A DNA stretch of 64,000 nt, from NCBI GenBank assembly GCA_963789495.1, contig CAWBLP010000005.1:380533-444532 (forward strand). Reading direction: 5' to 3'. Origin of the DNA: CAWBLP01 sp963789495 (GTDB lineage Bacteria; Pseudomonadota; Alphaproteobacteria; Acetobacterales; Acetobacteraceae). Position 1 is the stretch's first letter. Each line of letters starts with the position of its first letter. A model generated the notes under the pieces. It worked only from the letters and a program-made list of their open reading frames with translations. It was not told where the DNA came from and made no database searches. Made by a program: the position numbers and the translations under genes. Positions 44,989-52,075 of the stretch are shown here, one piece after another.

Positions 44989-45833
44989 CCATGTCCCACG
45001 ATACCACGGCGCTGACCGCCGTCGCGCCCCAGGTGCTGCTCGGCAATCATCTCAAGGCGCTGAAGCTCCCCACGTTCGCGCGTGAGTACGAGAAGGTGGC
45101 CATGGAATCGGCCCAGGATCGCGCCGATTATCCCCGCTATCTGCTGCGTCTGTGCGAACTGGAGCGCATCGACCGCGAGCGGCGCAACATCGAGCGCCGG
45201 ATCCGGGCGGCACGGTTTCCACAGACCAAGAGCCTCGACACGTTCGACTTCACCGCCCAGCCGTCACTCAATAAGGCGCTGGTCCTCGAACTCGCGCGCT
45301 GCGAATGGATCGATAGGCGGCAGAACTGCATCGCGCTCGGGCCGTCCGGCACCGGCAAAACCCACATCGGCCTGGCACTGGGACTGGCCGCCTGTCAGAA
45401 AAACCAGAGCGTCGCATTCACCACGGCCGCCGCTCTCGTGCATGAACTCATGGAAGCGCGCGATGAACGCCGGCTACGGGCACTGCAAAAACACCTCAAC
45501 ACGGTCAAACTGCTGATCGTCGACGAACTGGGATACGTGCCGTTCACCGCTGTTGGTTCGGAACTGCTTTTCGAGGTGTTCAGCCAACGCTATGAGCGCG
45601 GCGCCACGCTGGTCACCAGCAATCTGCCATTCGATGAGTGGACCTCGATCTTCGGTTCAGAACGACTGACCGGCGCGCTGCTGGATCGGCTCACGCATCA
45701 TGTCCACATCCTGGAAATGAATGGCGACAGCTTCCGGCTGGCGACCAGCAAACGAGCTCAGCGACGGCAGGGCCAGACGCTGAACACGACAGCGAAGCAA
45801 ACAACGGAAGGAGCGGCCAATACCGATACATGA
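44985..45833 (+). CDS. istB: IS21 helper ATPase IstB
   Basis: 282-residue AAA+ ATPase that assembles on target DNA and licenses IstA. Walker A is LGPSGTGKTHIGLALGLAAC, Walker B LLIVDELGYVPFTAVGSELL, and sensor region TLVTSNLPFDEWTSIFGSER. The start overlaps the end of istA (ATGA), so the two are translationally coupled. A strong hairpin follows its stop. Frame intact; length is slightly above the common 250-260 residues because of a polar C-terminal tail. Confidence 0.95.
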   Translation: MTMSHDTTALTAVAPQVLLGNHLKALKLPTFAREYEKVAMESAQDRADYPRYLLRLCELERIDRERRNIERRIRAARFPQTKSLDTFDFTAQPSLNKALVLELARCEWIDRRQNCIALGPSGTGKTHIGLALGLAACQKNQSVAFTTAAALVHELMEARDERRLRALQKHLNTVKLLIVDELGYVPFTAVGSELLFEVFSQRYERGATLVTSNLPFDEWTSIFGSERLTGALLDRLTHHVHILEMNGDSFRLATSKRAQRRQGQTLNTTAKQTTEGAANTDT

Positions 45834-45843
45834 TGCGACGCCG

Positions 45844-45890
45844 CGTGCTGGGAGCCGCGCTGAGCCTGGCGAAGCGCGGCTCCCAGCACG
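45844..45890 (+). terminator. 18-bp perfect stem hairpin after istB
   Basis: CGTGCTGGGAGCCGCGCT pairs with AGCGCGGCTCCCAGCACG across an 11-base loop. It is unusually stable and lies 11 bp past the istB stop, inside the IS21 element. There is no T-run after it, so Rho-independent termination is uncertain. It may also shield the element from outside transcription. Confidence 0.6.
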
Positions 45891-46186
45891 GGCACGATAG
45901 TCAACAGGGCTTCGCGGCCCTTTTCTATTAACCTGACTGGTACACTTTCACGCCGCTATCTGGCACAATTTGTCTCCGCCGTTGACAATAGTAAGCTGCG
46001 ACGCGTGTCGCGCGCTTCGGACGCTACACGCGCCAGAAAAATATGACCGATTGATGGAAGCAGCTTCCACAGCGTCGGAATCGATGTGAAATCTGAGAAA
46101 TGCAGACGGCCCCTGGGCGGAGACGCTTAACCTTCCCTATGGCCGCAGTTCTACCATGAAATTGTCCATCTTCGTGCGGAATCATT

Positions 46187-46546
46187 ATGTTCGAGACAAT
46201 CTGCGACCTCGTCCCACGCGATCTGGAGTTGCCACCTCGTACGCGAGCGCTCGATATCCTCACCAGAGTCTTAAACGGAAGTCTCTATGACGTCCTTCCG
46301 TTCCAATTTCATGAGGAGCGGTCGGTTGGTGGAGAATATATCCCATTGCGCCGCCGTCGACCGAGTGTAAGATATAACATTTGTCGAATTGTGGTAGAAG
46401 ATAGTGTTGCGCTCTTATTCAATGAAGGACATTTTCCTTCTATTGACTGTGTGGATCATGATCTACGCGCGACACTCGCCGCGATCGCTAAGAGCCTGAC
46501 TCGAATTGTATTTCCAACGTGCGACCGATTTGGATTTACTGGATGA
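46187..46546 (+). pseudogene. phage portal protein, N-terminal stump
   Basis: 119 codons whose central part (SVGGEYIPLRRRRPSVRYNI, then CRIVVEDSVALLFNEGHFPS) resembles the N-terminal region of phage portal proteins, where rows of such residues precede the wing domain. Portal proteins are usually 400-500 residues, so only the start survives; an IS5-type fragment begins at its broken end. Base composition is clearly AT-richer than the surrounding genome. With the terminase pseudogene before the IS21 element it gives the terminase-portal order of a dsDNA phage head module. The assignment rests on pattern recall and is tentative. Confidence 0.55.
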
Positions 46547-46563
46547 TCGTGAGGTCGATCGGT

Positions 46564-46707
46564 TCATGTGGCTGCGAGGCGACGGGACATCAGCTTGACG
46601 CTTGCGATGTAAAGCCAGGTGACCGCGCTTTCGACGGTGGCCTCGAAATCCTTGGCCAGACGGCGGTTGCGGTTAAGCCAGGCCAGAGTGCGTTCAACCA
46701 CCCAGCT
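46564..46707 (-). pseudogene. IS5-family transposase C-terminal fragment
   Basis: The minus strand reads GGWVVERTLAWLNRNRRLAK, then DFEATVESAVTWLYIASVKL and MSRRLAAT before a TGA. This is the typical last 47 residues of IS5-type (DDE_Tnp_1) transposases, with the glutamate of the DDE triad in VVER. The 5' part is cut away by the IS630 copy that begins at 46710. Confidence 0.75.
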
Positions 46708-46709
46708 TA

Positions 46710-47922
46710 GTGTCCTGAGTCCTAAATCCGTCGCATCAGCAATTCGAAAACTGCACTGCGGTCAATTCGGCGTGACTTGCGAGGCTCTGTCGTCTTGGAG
46801 ACGGAGAGCAGGCATGGCGGGACGCAGGCTGGAAGCGCTGAATGTAACGGATGCGGAGAGATCTGAGCTGATGGCGCTGGCCGCCCGGCCCAAGACCTCG
46901 CAGGCTCTTGCGGCTCGTGCCCGCATCGTTCTGGCCTGCGCCGAGGGTCTGGAAAACCAGGCGGTTGGTCAGCAGCTTGGGGCGCATCCACAAACCGTCG
47001 GCAAATGGCGCCGCCGGTTTCTGGCGCAGCGGGTCGAGGGTTTGCGCGACGAGCCGCGGCCCGGAGCGCCGCGCACGATCGAGGATAAACGGATCGAAGC
47101 GGTGATCACCCGCACGCTGGAGAGTAAGCCCGAGGCGGCGACCCACTGGAGTTCGCGTGGCATGGCGCGAGACACCGGCTTGTCGGTCAGCACGGTGCAG
47201 CGGATTTGGCGCGCCTTCGGGCTGAAGCCGCATCGGCAGGAGACATTCAAGCTCTCCACTGATCCCGACTTCGTGGCCAAGGTGCGCGATGTGGTGGGGT
47301 TGTATGTTTCCCCTCCCGAGCATGCCGTGGTGCTCTGCGTTGACGAAAAGTCGCAGATCCAGGCGCTGGACCGCAGCCAGACCGTGTTTCCGATGCGACC
47401 TGGTCAGCCTGAGCGGCGCAGTCACGATTACGTCCGGCACGGTACGACCTCGCTGTTCGCGGCACTTGACGTCGCTACCGGAGCAATCATCGGCAAATGC
47501 TATCCGCGCCACCGCGCGACCGAGTTCCGTCAATTCCTGGACGAGATCGAGGCTGCGGTACCGACCGGGCTGGATGTGCATCTGGTCTGGGACAACTACG
47601 CGACGCACAAGACCGCGCTGATCCGCGACTGGCTGGCAAAGCGCCCGCGCTGGCATGTCCACCTGACCCCGACAAGCAGCTCCTGGCTGAACCAGGTCGA
47701 GCGCTTTTTCGCACTGCTGACCGACCGGAAGATCAGGCGCGGCGTGCATCGCAGCGTCGATGAGCTGGAAGCTGCGATCAACGCCTTTCTCGATCACCAC
47801 AATGCCAACCCAAAGCCATTCCGGTGGGTCAAATCCGCCGACGACATCCTCGACGCCATAGAACGATTTTGCACCTACAACACTTCAACGACATGATGCG
47901 GTGGTCTTATGGTTCAGGACAC
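46710..47922 (+). mobile_element. IS630-type insertion sequence, copy 1
   Basis: TA is on both sides (46708-46709, 47923-47924). The ends are inverted repeats starting GTGTCCTGA and closing on CGCATCA. The element is nearly identical to the one at 59047-60260, which lies in opposite orientation. It is inserted into the IS5-type fragment. Confidence 0.92.
46814..47896 (+). CDS. IS630-family transposase (copy 1)
   Basis: 360 residues from ATG 46814, with GGAGAGCAGGC upstream; the frame is open further 5' but those codons lie in the terminal repeat and flank. The N-terminal HTH is ENQAVGQQLGAHPQTVGKWR, and a second one is DTGLSVSTVQRIWRAFGLKP. The DDE core shows AVVLCVDEKSQIQALDRSQT, LDVHLVWDNYATHKTALIRD and TPTSSSWLNQVERFFALLTD. 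Identical in sequence to the product at 59073-60155 as far as I can compare. Intact, so likely active. Confidence 0.93.
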   Translation: MAGRRLEALNVTDAERSELMALAARPKTSQALAARARIVLACAEGLENQAVGQQLGAHPQTVGKWRRRFLAQRVEGLRDEPRPGAPRTIEDKRIEAVITRTLESKPEAATHWSSRGMARDTGLSVSTVQRIWRAFGLKPHRQETFKLSTDPDFVAKVRDVVGLYVSPPEHAVVLCVDEKSQIQALDRSQTVFPMRPGQPERRSHDYVRHGTTSLFAALDVATGAIIGKCYPRHRATEFRQFLDEIEAAVPTGLDVHLVWDNYATHKTALIRDWLAKRPRWHVHLTPTSSSWLNQVERFFALLTDRKIRRGVHRSVDELEAAINAFLDHHNANPKPFRWVKSADDILDAIERFCTYNTSTT

Positions 47923-47924
47923 TA

Positions 47925-47997
47925 GCCGAGAAACACACGCACAAGGCGGGTCAGTTCTCGGTGGAAAACCCGGGTCACATCTCAGCGGAAATCAACA
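47925..47997. repeat. terminal relic of a second IS21-type element
   Basis: Reading on the minus strand, TGTTGATTTCCGCTGAGATG, then TGACCCGGGTTTTCCACCGA and GAACTGACCCGCC. This has the look of the end of IS21-family elements with spaced short repeats (TGACCC twice). It joins the broken end of an IS3 orfB on the right and the IS630 copy on the left; no IS21 gene remains. Confidence 0.5.
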
Positions 47998-48378
47998 CAC
48001 CCAGAGCTGATTGGGGCGTTCGGCGGTAAATTTGCGATCGACGAGGTCGGGTGCTGGCCGGGCACCCTGATCACGTCGCGTCGTCGTCGGGCCGCTGCCA
48101 CGGTGACAGGCGCCGACCAGGCCGGCGGCGCGCATCAGTCGGGCGATCCTTTTGCGGCCGTGCCTTCCACCGTCTGCGCGGAGCTGGGCATGCACACGCG
48201 GCGCGCCATACAGGTGCCGCGACGTTGTGTGGATGGTCCTTACGCGCGTCAGCAGTTCGCTGTCAGCCTGCGCATGGGCCGATGGTGGGCGTCCACGCCA
48301 AGCGTAATAGCCCGCTGTGGAGACGCCGAGCACGCGCGCCATGGCGGCAACGGGGAACGAGGCCTGGTTTGTGCTCAT
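47992..48378 (-). pseudogene. IS3 transposase orfB, N-terminal part
   Basis: 128 codons: MSTNQASFPVAAMARVLGVS, then TAGYYAWRGRPP, the HTH_21 region HTTSRHLYGAPRVHAQLRAD, RIARLMRAAGL, and DLVDRKFTAERPNQLWV, where the sequence stops. In the family NQLWV is followed by the rve catalytic core (ADITYVPT), and that whole core is missing. It overlaps orfA (48375-48698), from which a frameshift product would normally be made. Non-functional. Confidence 0.85.
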
Positions 48379-48698
48379 GAACCCGAAGATCCGGACGACA
48401 CTGCGCCGGTCTCGCGTGCAAACCAGGCCGCGGCTTTTGAGAGGATGTCGCGCTCCAGCCGGAGTTGGCGCACCTCGCGGCGGAGCTTGATCAACTCATC
48501 GCGTTCCGCGCTGGATGTCGGCTCGGCCTTCTCTTCCCGACGGCCTTCGCTACGATCGGCCTGAGCGACCCAGTTGCGGATCGACTGCGAGGTTGGTTCG
48601 AATTCGCGGGCAAGGTCCTCCGGATCTCGTCCGGCGCGAACCAACTCGACCATCTGGCGGCGGAATTCCGGCGCATAGGGCAAACGGGTCTTGGGCAT
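48375..48698 (-). CDS. IS3 transposase orfA
   Basis: 107-residue helix-turn-helix/leucine-zipper protein. It begins MPKTRLPYAPEFRRQMVELV, with the HTH at EDLAREFEPTSQSIRNWVAQ. The zipper is DELIKLRREVRQLRLERDIL, followed by SKAAAWFARETG, typical of IS3-family OrfA. The frame is intact but its partner orfB is truncated, so the element cannot transpose by itself. A shortened copy of its C-terminal end is found near 62340-62430. Confidence 0.88.
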   Translation of the reverse strand: MPKTRLPYAPEFRRQMVELVRAGRDPEDLAREFEPTSQSIRNWVAQADRSEGRREEKAEPTSSAERDELIKLRREVRQLRLERDILSKAAAWFARETGAVSSGSSGS

Positions 48699-48861
48699 GG
48701 CGACACCTTGGGTTCAAAGCTTCAGGGTGTCCACGAAGGCGGGGCAATCCCAATCCCAGTTTTGCATGCGGGCTAATGCTGGTTAAATCCGTCCACACGG
48801 ATTAGTGAGAGTATTGCGACCGACCGGCGACCGTATCATGAGATTTACGGGGAGAGGAACC

Positions 48862-49332
48862 ATGAGTTCATCAGCGTGGCGGACGGCCAGTTTGTTGTAC
48901 GGTGCGGCGGCCATCCTTGTCGGTAGCTCGACGCTTGTAGCAAAGGGCGCCCCAGCCATTCCGGATCCTTGCAAGCTCATCACTGCTGCTGAGCTCGAGC
49001 AAATCGCGGGGCCGATGAAGGGAGCCCCAAAACGAGGCGACATCGCCTCCGGTGACGTCTCTTGCGAGTACATGTCCGTCAAAGCGAACACCAGGATCGA
49101 CATCAGCTTGCATCAGGGCGAACTCAGTTACTGGCGGAAACGGAACGGCGGGCCAAACCCCTTGCCGTTGCCCAAACTGGGAAAAGACGCATTCGTGAAC
49201 CCTGATTTCGAAGGTTCTGCAGACCTGTATGCCGCGAAAGGCAGCCTAATTCTGAGAGTGAGCATGCCGAAAGCAGCCGCCTCGGTCGATATGGTCGTAG
49301 CTATCGCACAGAAGGCGTTGCCGCGGTTGTAA
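48862..49332 (+). CDS. exported protein of unknown function
   Basis: 156 residues from ATG 48862, with GGAGAGGAACC just upstream. The signal peptide is TASLLYGAAAILVGSSTLVA. The mature domain starts PDPCKLITAAELEQIAGPMK and has a second cysteine in GDVSCEYMSVKAN. It later has LPKLGKDAFVNPDFEGSADL and a C-terminal helix AASVDMVVAIAQKALPRL. This resembles DUF3558-like small secreted proteins with a CxLlTxxE start, but the link is weak. It sits alone between IS fragments and may be cargo or a survivor. Frame intact. Confidence 0.65.
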   Translation: MSSSAWRTASLLYGAAAILVGSSTLVAKGAPAIPDPCKLITAAELEQIAGPMKGAPKRGDIASGDVSCEYMSVKANTRIDISLHQGELSYWRKRNGGPNPLPLPKLGKDAFVNPDFEGSADLYAAKGSLILRVSMPKAAASVDMVVAIAQKALPRL

Positions 49333-49346
49333 ACACTTTCTCTGAT

Positions 49347-49424
49347 TCACAGCTGTCTGCTGAACGGATCCTTGCCGAGTTGCTGCTGTGCCAGCGATGC
49401 CAACCCGTCGAAACCCTTGCGCAT
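49347..49424 (-). pseudogene. IS66-type tnpB fragment
   Basis: A 25-codon minus-strand stretch, MRKGFDGLASLAQQQLGKDP then FSRQL, is the core of IS66 TnpB (MRKGFDGLA...DPFSG). The usual preceding LAxGxTD segment may survive out of frame just upstream (LAGREASI, 49425-49450). The call rests on this short motif. The rest of 49333-49706 holds no other gene that I can identify. Confidence 0.5.
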
Positions 49425-49745
49425 CTATGGACGCCTCCCGCCCTGCAAGGACTTTCTCCACGCTCCGGCATTTGGCTGCTGCCATCTATCCGGCCTCTGC
49501 TGCGGCAATTTCGCCGCTGGCCCCGATGAGATCCGCCGACCAGCGCCCCATCATATCGTCGAGCGCGAAGCTCGATGCGCAAGGCGGGGTGTGCCGGTCC
49601 CGGGTCTGCCCGGTCATGCCATCACGTGCTGATTGCCCTCACAACCAAGAAACTTCCCTCAAGCCAGCGTTGGCTGGCTACTCTTTGTCGTTACGCGGCC
49701 TCGGGCTGAACCGCCCCGGGTTTGCCGGAGGCTGTTTGGTTTGAG

Positions 49746-50651
49746 TTATGCCGCCATGGCGTGCTCGTTGGCTTGGGCATAGTAGCGCGCTTCGGCCTCG
49801 GCGGGCGGGATATTTCCGATCGGTTCGAGCAAGCGACGATTGTTGAACCAGTCGACCCATTCGAGGGTGGCGAATTCCACGGCTTCCGCGCCGCGCCACG
49901 GGCCGCGCCGATGGATCACCTCGGCCTTGAATAGGCCGTTGATGGTTTCGGCGAGCGCGTTGTCGTAGCTGTCGCCGACGCTGCCGACGGAAGGTTCGAT
50001 CCCAGCTTCAAGCAAGCGCTCGCTGTAGCGGATCGAGAGGTACTGGGCGCCACGGTCGCTGTGGTGCACAAGGCCGCCCTTGCGGACCGGGCGACGATCG
50101 CACAATGCCTGCTCGAGCGCATCGAGCACGAAGTCCGCTCGTGCTGAGCGCGATACGCGCCAGCCGACGATGCGCCGGGCAAAGACGTCGATGACGAAAG
50201 CGACATAGACGAAGCCCTGCCAGGTGGCGACGTAGGTAAAGTCGGAAACCCACAAAACATTGGGCGCTGACGCCCGGAATTGCCGCTTCACACGGTCAAG
50301 CGGGCTCGGCGCCGATTTGTCGCTGTGCGTGGTCTTCACTGTTTTGCCGCGCACCGCGCCAGCCAGGCGCATCTGCTTCATCAGGCGCGCCACCTGACAG
50401 CAGGGCGCTGGGATGGCCTCGCGCCGGAGCTGCCGCCAGACCTTGCGCACGCCATAGACCCGGAAGTTCGCTTCCCAGACCCGCCTGATGTCGGCCTGTA
50501 AGGCCCTATCGCGCCGCGCCCGCGCGGATAGCTTGCCTGGATCGGCGCGCTTTGCCGCGTGCGCATGGTAGGTGCTCGGGGCGATCGGCAGAACCCGGCA
50601 GATCGGCTCGACCCCGTAGGCAGTGCGATGATCGTCGACGAACGCGATCAT
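49746..50651 (-). CDS. IS3 transposase orfB
   Basis: 301-residue catalytic subunit. The HTH_21 region is DIRRVWEANFRVYGVRKVWR. The rve core has NVLWVSDFTYVATWQGFVYV (first aspartate), GLVHHSDRGAQYLSIRYSER (second) and SVGDSYDNALAETINGLFKA, then EVI (glutamate). The end DWFNNRRLLEPIGNIPPAEA is standard. It overlaps orfA by four bases; the fused transposase would need a -1 frameshift, although no obvious slippery heptamer was located. Both genes and both ends are intact. Confidence 0.93.
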   Translation of the reverse strand: MIAFVDDHRTAYGVEPICRVLPIAPSTYHAHAAKRADPGKLSARARRDRALQADIRRVWEANFRVYGVRKVWRQLRREAIPAPCCQVARLMKQMRLAGAVRGKTVKTTHSDKSAPSPLDRVKRQFRASAPNVLWVSDFTYVATWQGFVYVAFVIDVFARRIVGWRVSRSARADFVLDALEQALCDRRPVRKGGLVHHSDRGAQYLSIRYSERLLEAGIEPSVGSVGDSYDNALAETINGLFKAEVIHRRGPWRGAEAVEFATLEWVDWFNNRRLLEPIGNIPPAEAEARYYAQANEHAMAA

Positions 50652-50980
50652 GGCTTGGACCGGCGGTCGAGCTCCGCCATCGCAAAATACGCCGACGCCT
50701 TGCGCAGAATCTCGTTGGCCTGGCGCAGTTCGCGCACTTCGCGTTCCAGGGCCTTGATGCGCTCACGGTCATCGCTGGTTGGACCAGCCCGCAGCCCCTG
50801 GTCGCGCTCCGCCTGGCGCACCCAGCCGCGCAACGTCTCCCCTGTGCAACCGATCTTGGCTGCAATCGAGCCGATCGCCGCCCACTGCGAGGCGTGATCC
50901 GCCCCGTGCTCCAACACCATCCGGACCGCACGCGATCGCACCTCGGCCGAGTAGCGGTTCGCCGTCTTTGCCTTCTCCAT
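50648..50980 (-). CDS. IS3 transposase orfA
   Basis: 110-residue HTH protein: NRYSAEVRSRAVRMVLEHGA, DNA-binding helices IAAKIGCTGETLRGWVRQAE, and zipper DDRERIKALEREVRELRQAN then EILRKASAYFA. It is the usual first reading frame of IS3 elements. It precedes orfB with a four-base overlap within a complete element. Frame intact. Confidence 0.92.
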   Translation of the reverse strand: MEKAKTANRYSAEVRSRAVRMVLEHGADHASQWAAIGSIAAKIGCTGETLRGWVRQAERDQGLRAGPTSDDRERIKALEREVRELRQANEILRKASAYFAMAELDRRSKP

Positions 50981-51030
50981 CGCTCCAACCTCTCAAGGTT
51001 CAGAGCCTCCGGCAAACCCGGCGCGGTTCA

Positions 51031-51326
51031 GGGCTTCTCCCAGGTCGTTCCATGTGCGCACATCGACCAAGCAATCCGGGCCAGCTTGCTGGCAACAGCC
51101 GCGACGACAACGTTGAACGGGCTTCTGCTCAGAAGCCGGTTCGTCCAGCTCCAGAGAACGCCGTCACGCCCAGGCGCTACGCGGACAACCGCACGAGCAC
51201 CGTTCACGAGTTGTCGGCGTAAGTAGGCGTTGCCGCGCTTGCTGATGCCGAGGCATCTTGTCCTTGCCGCCGCTGGAGTGCTGCCTGGGCGTCAGGCCAA
51301 GCCATGCCGCAAAATGCCGCCCGGAT
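51031..51326 (-). pseudogene. IS110-family transposase, C-terminal fragment
   Basis: The minus strand reads SGRHFAAWLGLTPRQHSSGG, then KDK; an extra base near 51240 shifts it. It continues LGISKRGNAYLRRQLVNGAR, then WTNRLLSRSPFNVVVAAVAS and KLARIAWSMCAHGTTWEKP. This is the Transposase_20 half of IS110-type transposases with the serine-containing SGG motif. Its last codons lie beyond the IS3 insertion (49694-49706). The N-terminal half is absent on this strand. Confidence 0.8.
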
Positions 51327-51455
51327 GTAAAATGGTCAGGGCATGGAAAATGGTAAGACCGCATGTCCGTCCTGGACCGGGGTGGCTCGCCCCATACTGC
51401 GCCGGCGAGGGTTGCTCGCGCAGGGCGAGCCTATCCTCAGCGTAGGGGACGAGCC

Positions 51456-51547
51456 GTGGAACAGGATAGCCAAGTTTTCGTTGGATTGGACGTTGCGAAG
51501 GCCCGACACGCAGTGGCGATCGCAAGCCTTGGGCGATGTTCGATTAA
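51456..51547 (+). pseudogene. IS110-family transposase, N-terminal fragment
   Basis: GTG 51456 opens DSQVFVGLDVAKARHAVAIA, the RuvC-like first aspartate strand of IS110 transposases. It is cut after about 30 codons by the IS630 element starting at 51550. It points the opposite way from the IS110 C-terminal fragment at 51031-51326, with about 130 bp of IS110-like leader between them. Confidence 0.75.
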
Positions 51548-51558
51548 TACCAACCGCC

Positions 51559-52075
51559 CTAGATACTGACCGTTGCCCAATCGCGATCTCCGATGGACTG
51601 GATGCGGTGGGGATCGCCGACGAACCAGTTCCAGGCATCGGCGCAGGCGCTGAGGATTGCCTCATAGCTATCCCAGACCGCGGCGGAGAGCTTGTTGCCG
51701 CGGAGGTATTGCCAGACATTCTCCATCGGGTTCAATTCCGGCGCGTAGGGCGGCAGATGCAGCGGCACGATGTTGCCTGGCAGAATGAGTTCGCCGCCGG
51801 TCTGATGCCATCCAGCCCGATCGCAGATCAGCACGGCGATCGCACCGGGAGCGACCTGCTCGCTGATCTCGGCGAGATGGAGGTTCATGCATTCGGTGTT
51901 GGCGGCCGGTGTGATGACCGCCGCGCCGACCGCGCGGGCCGGGCAGATCGCGCCGAACAGGTAGGCGGTGTCGTGGCGGTTATCACGCACCATCGGCGGG
52001 CGGGAGCCTATCGGCGCCCAGACATAGCTGAGCGAGCCCTTCTGTCCGACCCTGGCTTCGTCCTTACATGAGGGT
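51559..52075 (-). pseudogene. IS630 transposase, C-terminal part
   Basis: It begins at the IS110 junction with DEARVGQKGSLSYVWAP, the first catalytic aspartate/glutamate region. It continues AAVITPAANTECMNLHLAEI, then VLICDRAGWHQTGGELILP (second aspartate) and LPPYAPELNPMENVWQYLRG (last acidic residue), ending IQSIGDRDWATVSI. About 170 codons. The N-terminal part lies at 53640-54135 on the other side of the IS110; around 25 residues at the join are missing, so excision of IS110 would not restore the gene. Confidence 0.87.

Larger units (their letters stand above)
43336..45987 (+). mobile_element. IS21-family insertion sequence with istA and istB
   Basis: The left end has CAAATTGTACC and CAAAGTGTACC repeats. 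The right end has GGTACACTTTCA and GGCACAATTTG in inverse order, the multiple terminal repeats of IS21 elements. It is inserted between the terminase and portal genes of a prophage remnant. Exact outer bases are estimated to within a few nucleotides. Both genes are intact. Confidence 0.85.
47992..48758 (-). mobile_element. IS3-family element, 3'-truncated
   Basis: It keeps the orfA-side terminal repeat (GTCCACGAAGGCGGGGCAAT, near 48731-48750), orfA and the N-terminal third of orfB. The rest was removed, with an IS21-type end now at the break. The same repeat bounds the related fragment at 61601-62430. Confidence 0.8.
49707..51030 (-). mobile_element. IS3-family insertion sequence, complete
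   Basis: Inverted repeats of about 27 bp (TGAACCGC-C/G-CCGGGTTTGC and on) mark both ends, and GGGC is duplicated at 49703-49706 and 51031-51034. It is inserted near the 3' end of an IS110 transposase gene. The reading frame ...WEKP on the right continues as EAA-stop on the left side of the element. Confidence 0.9.
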
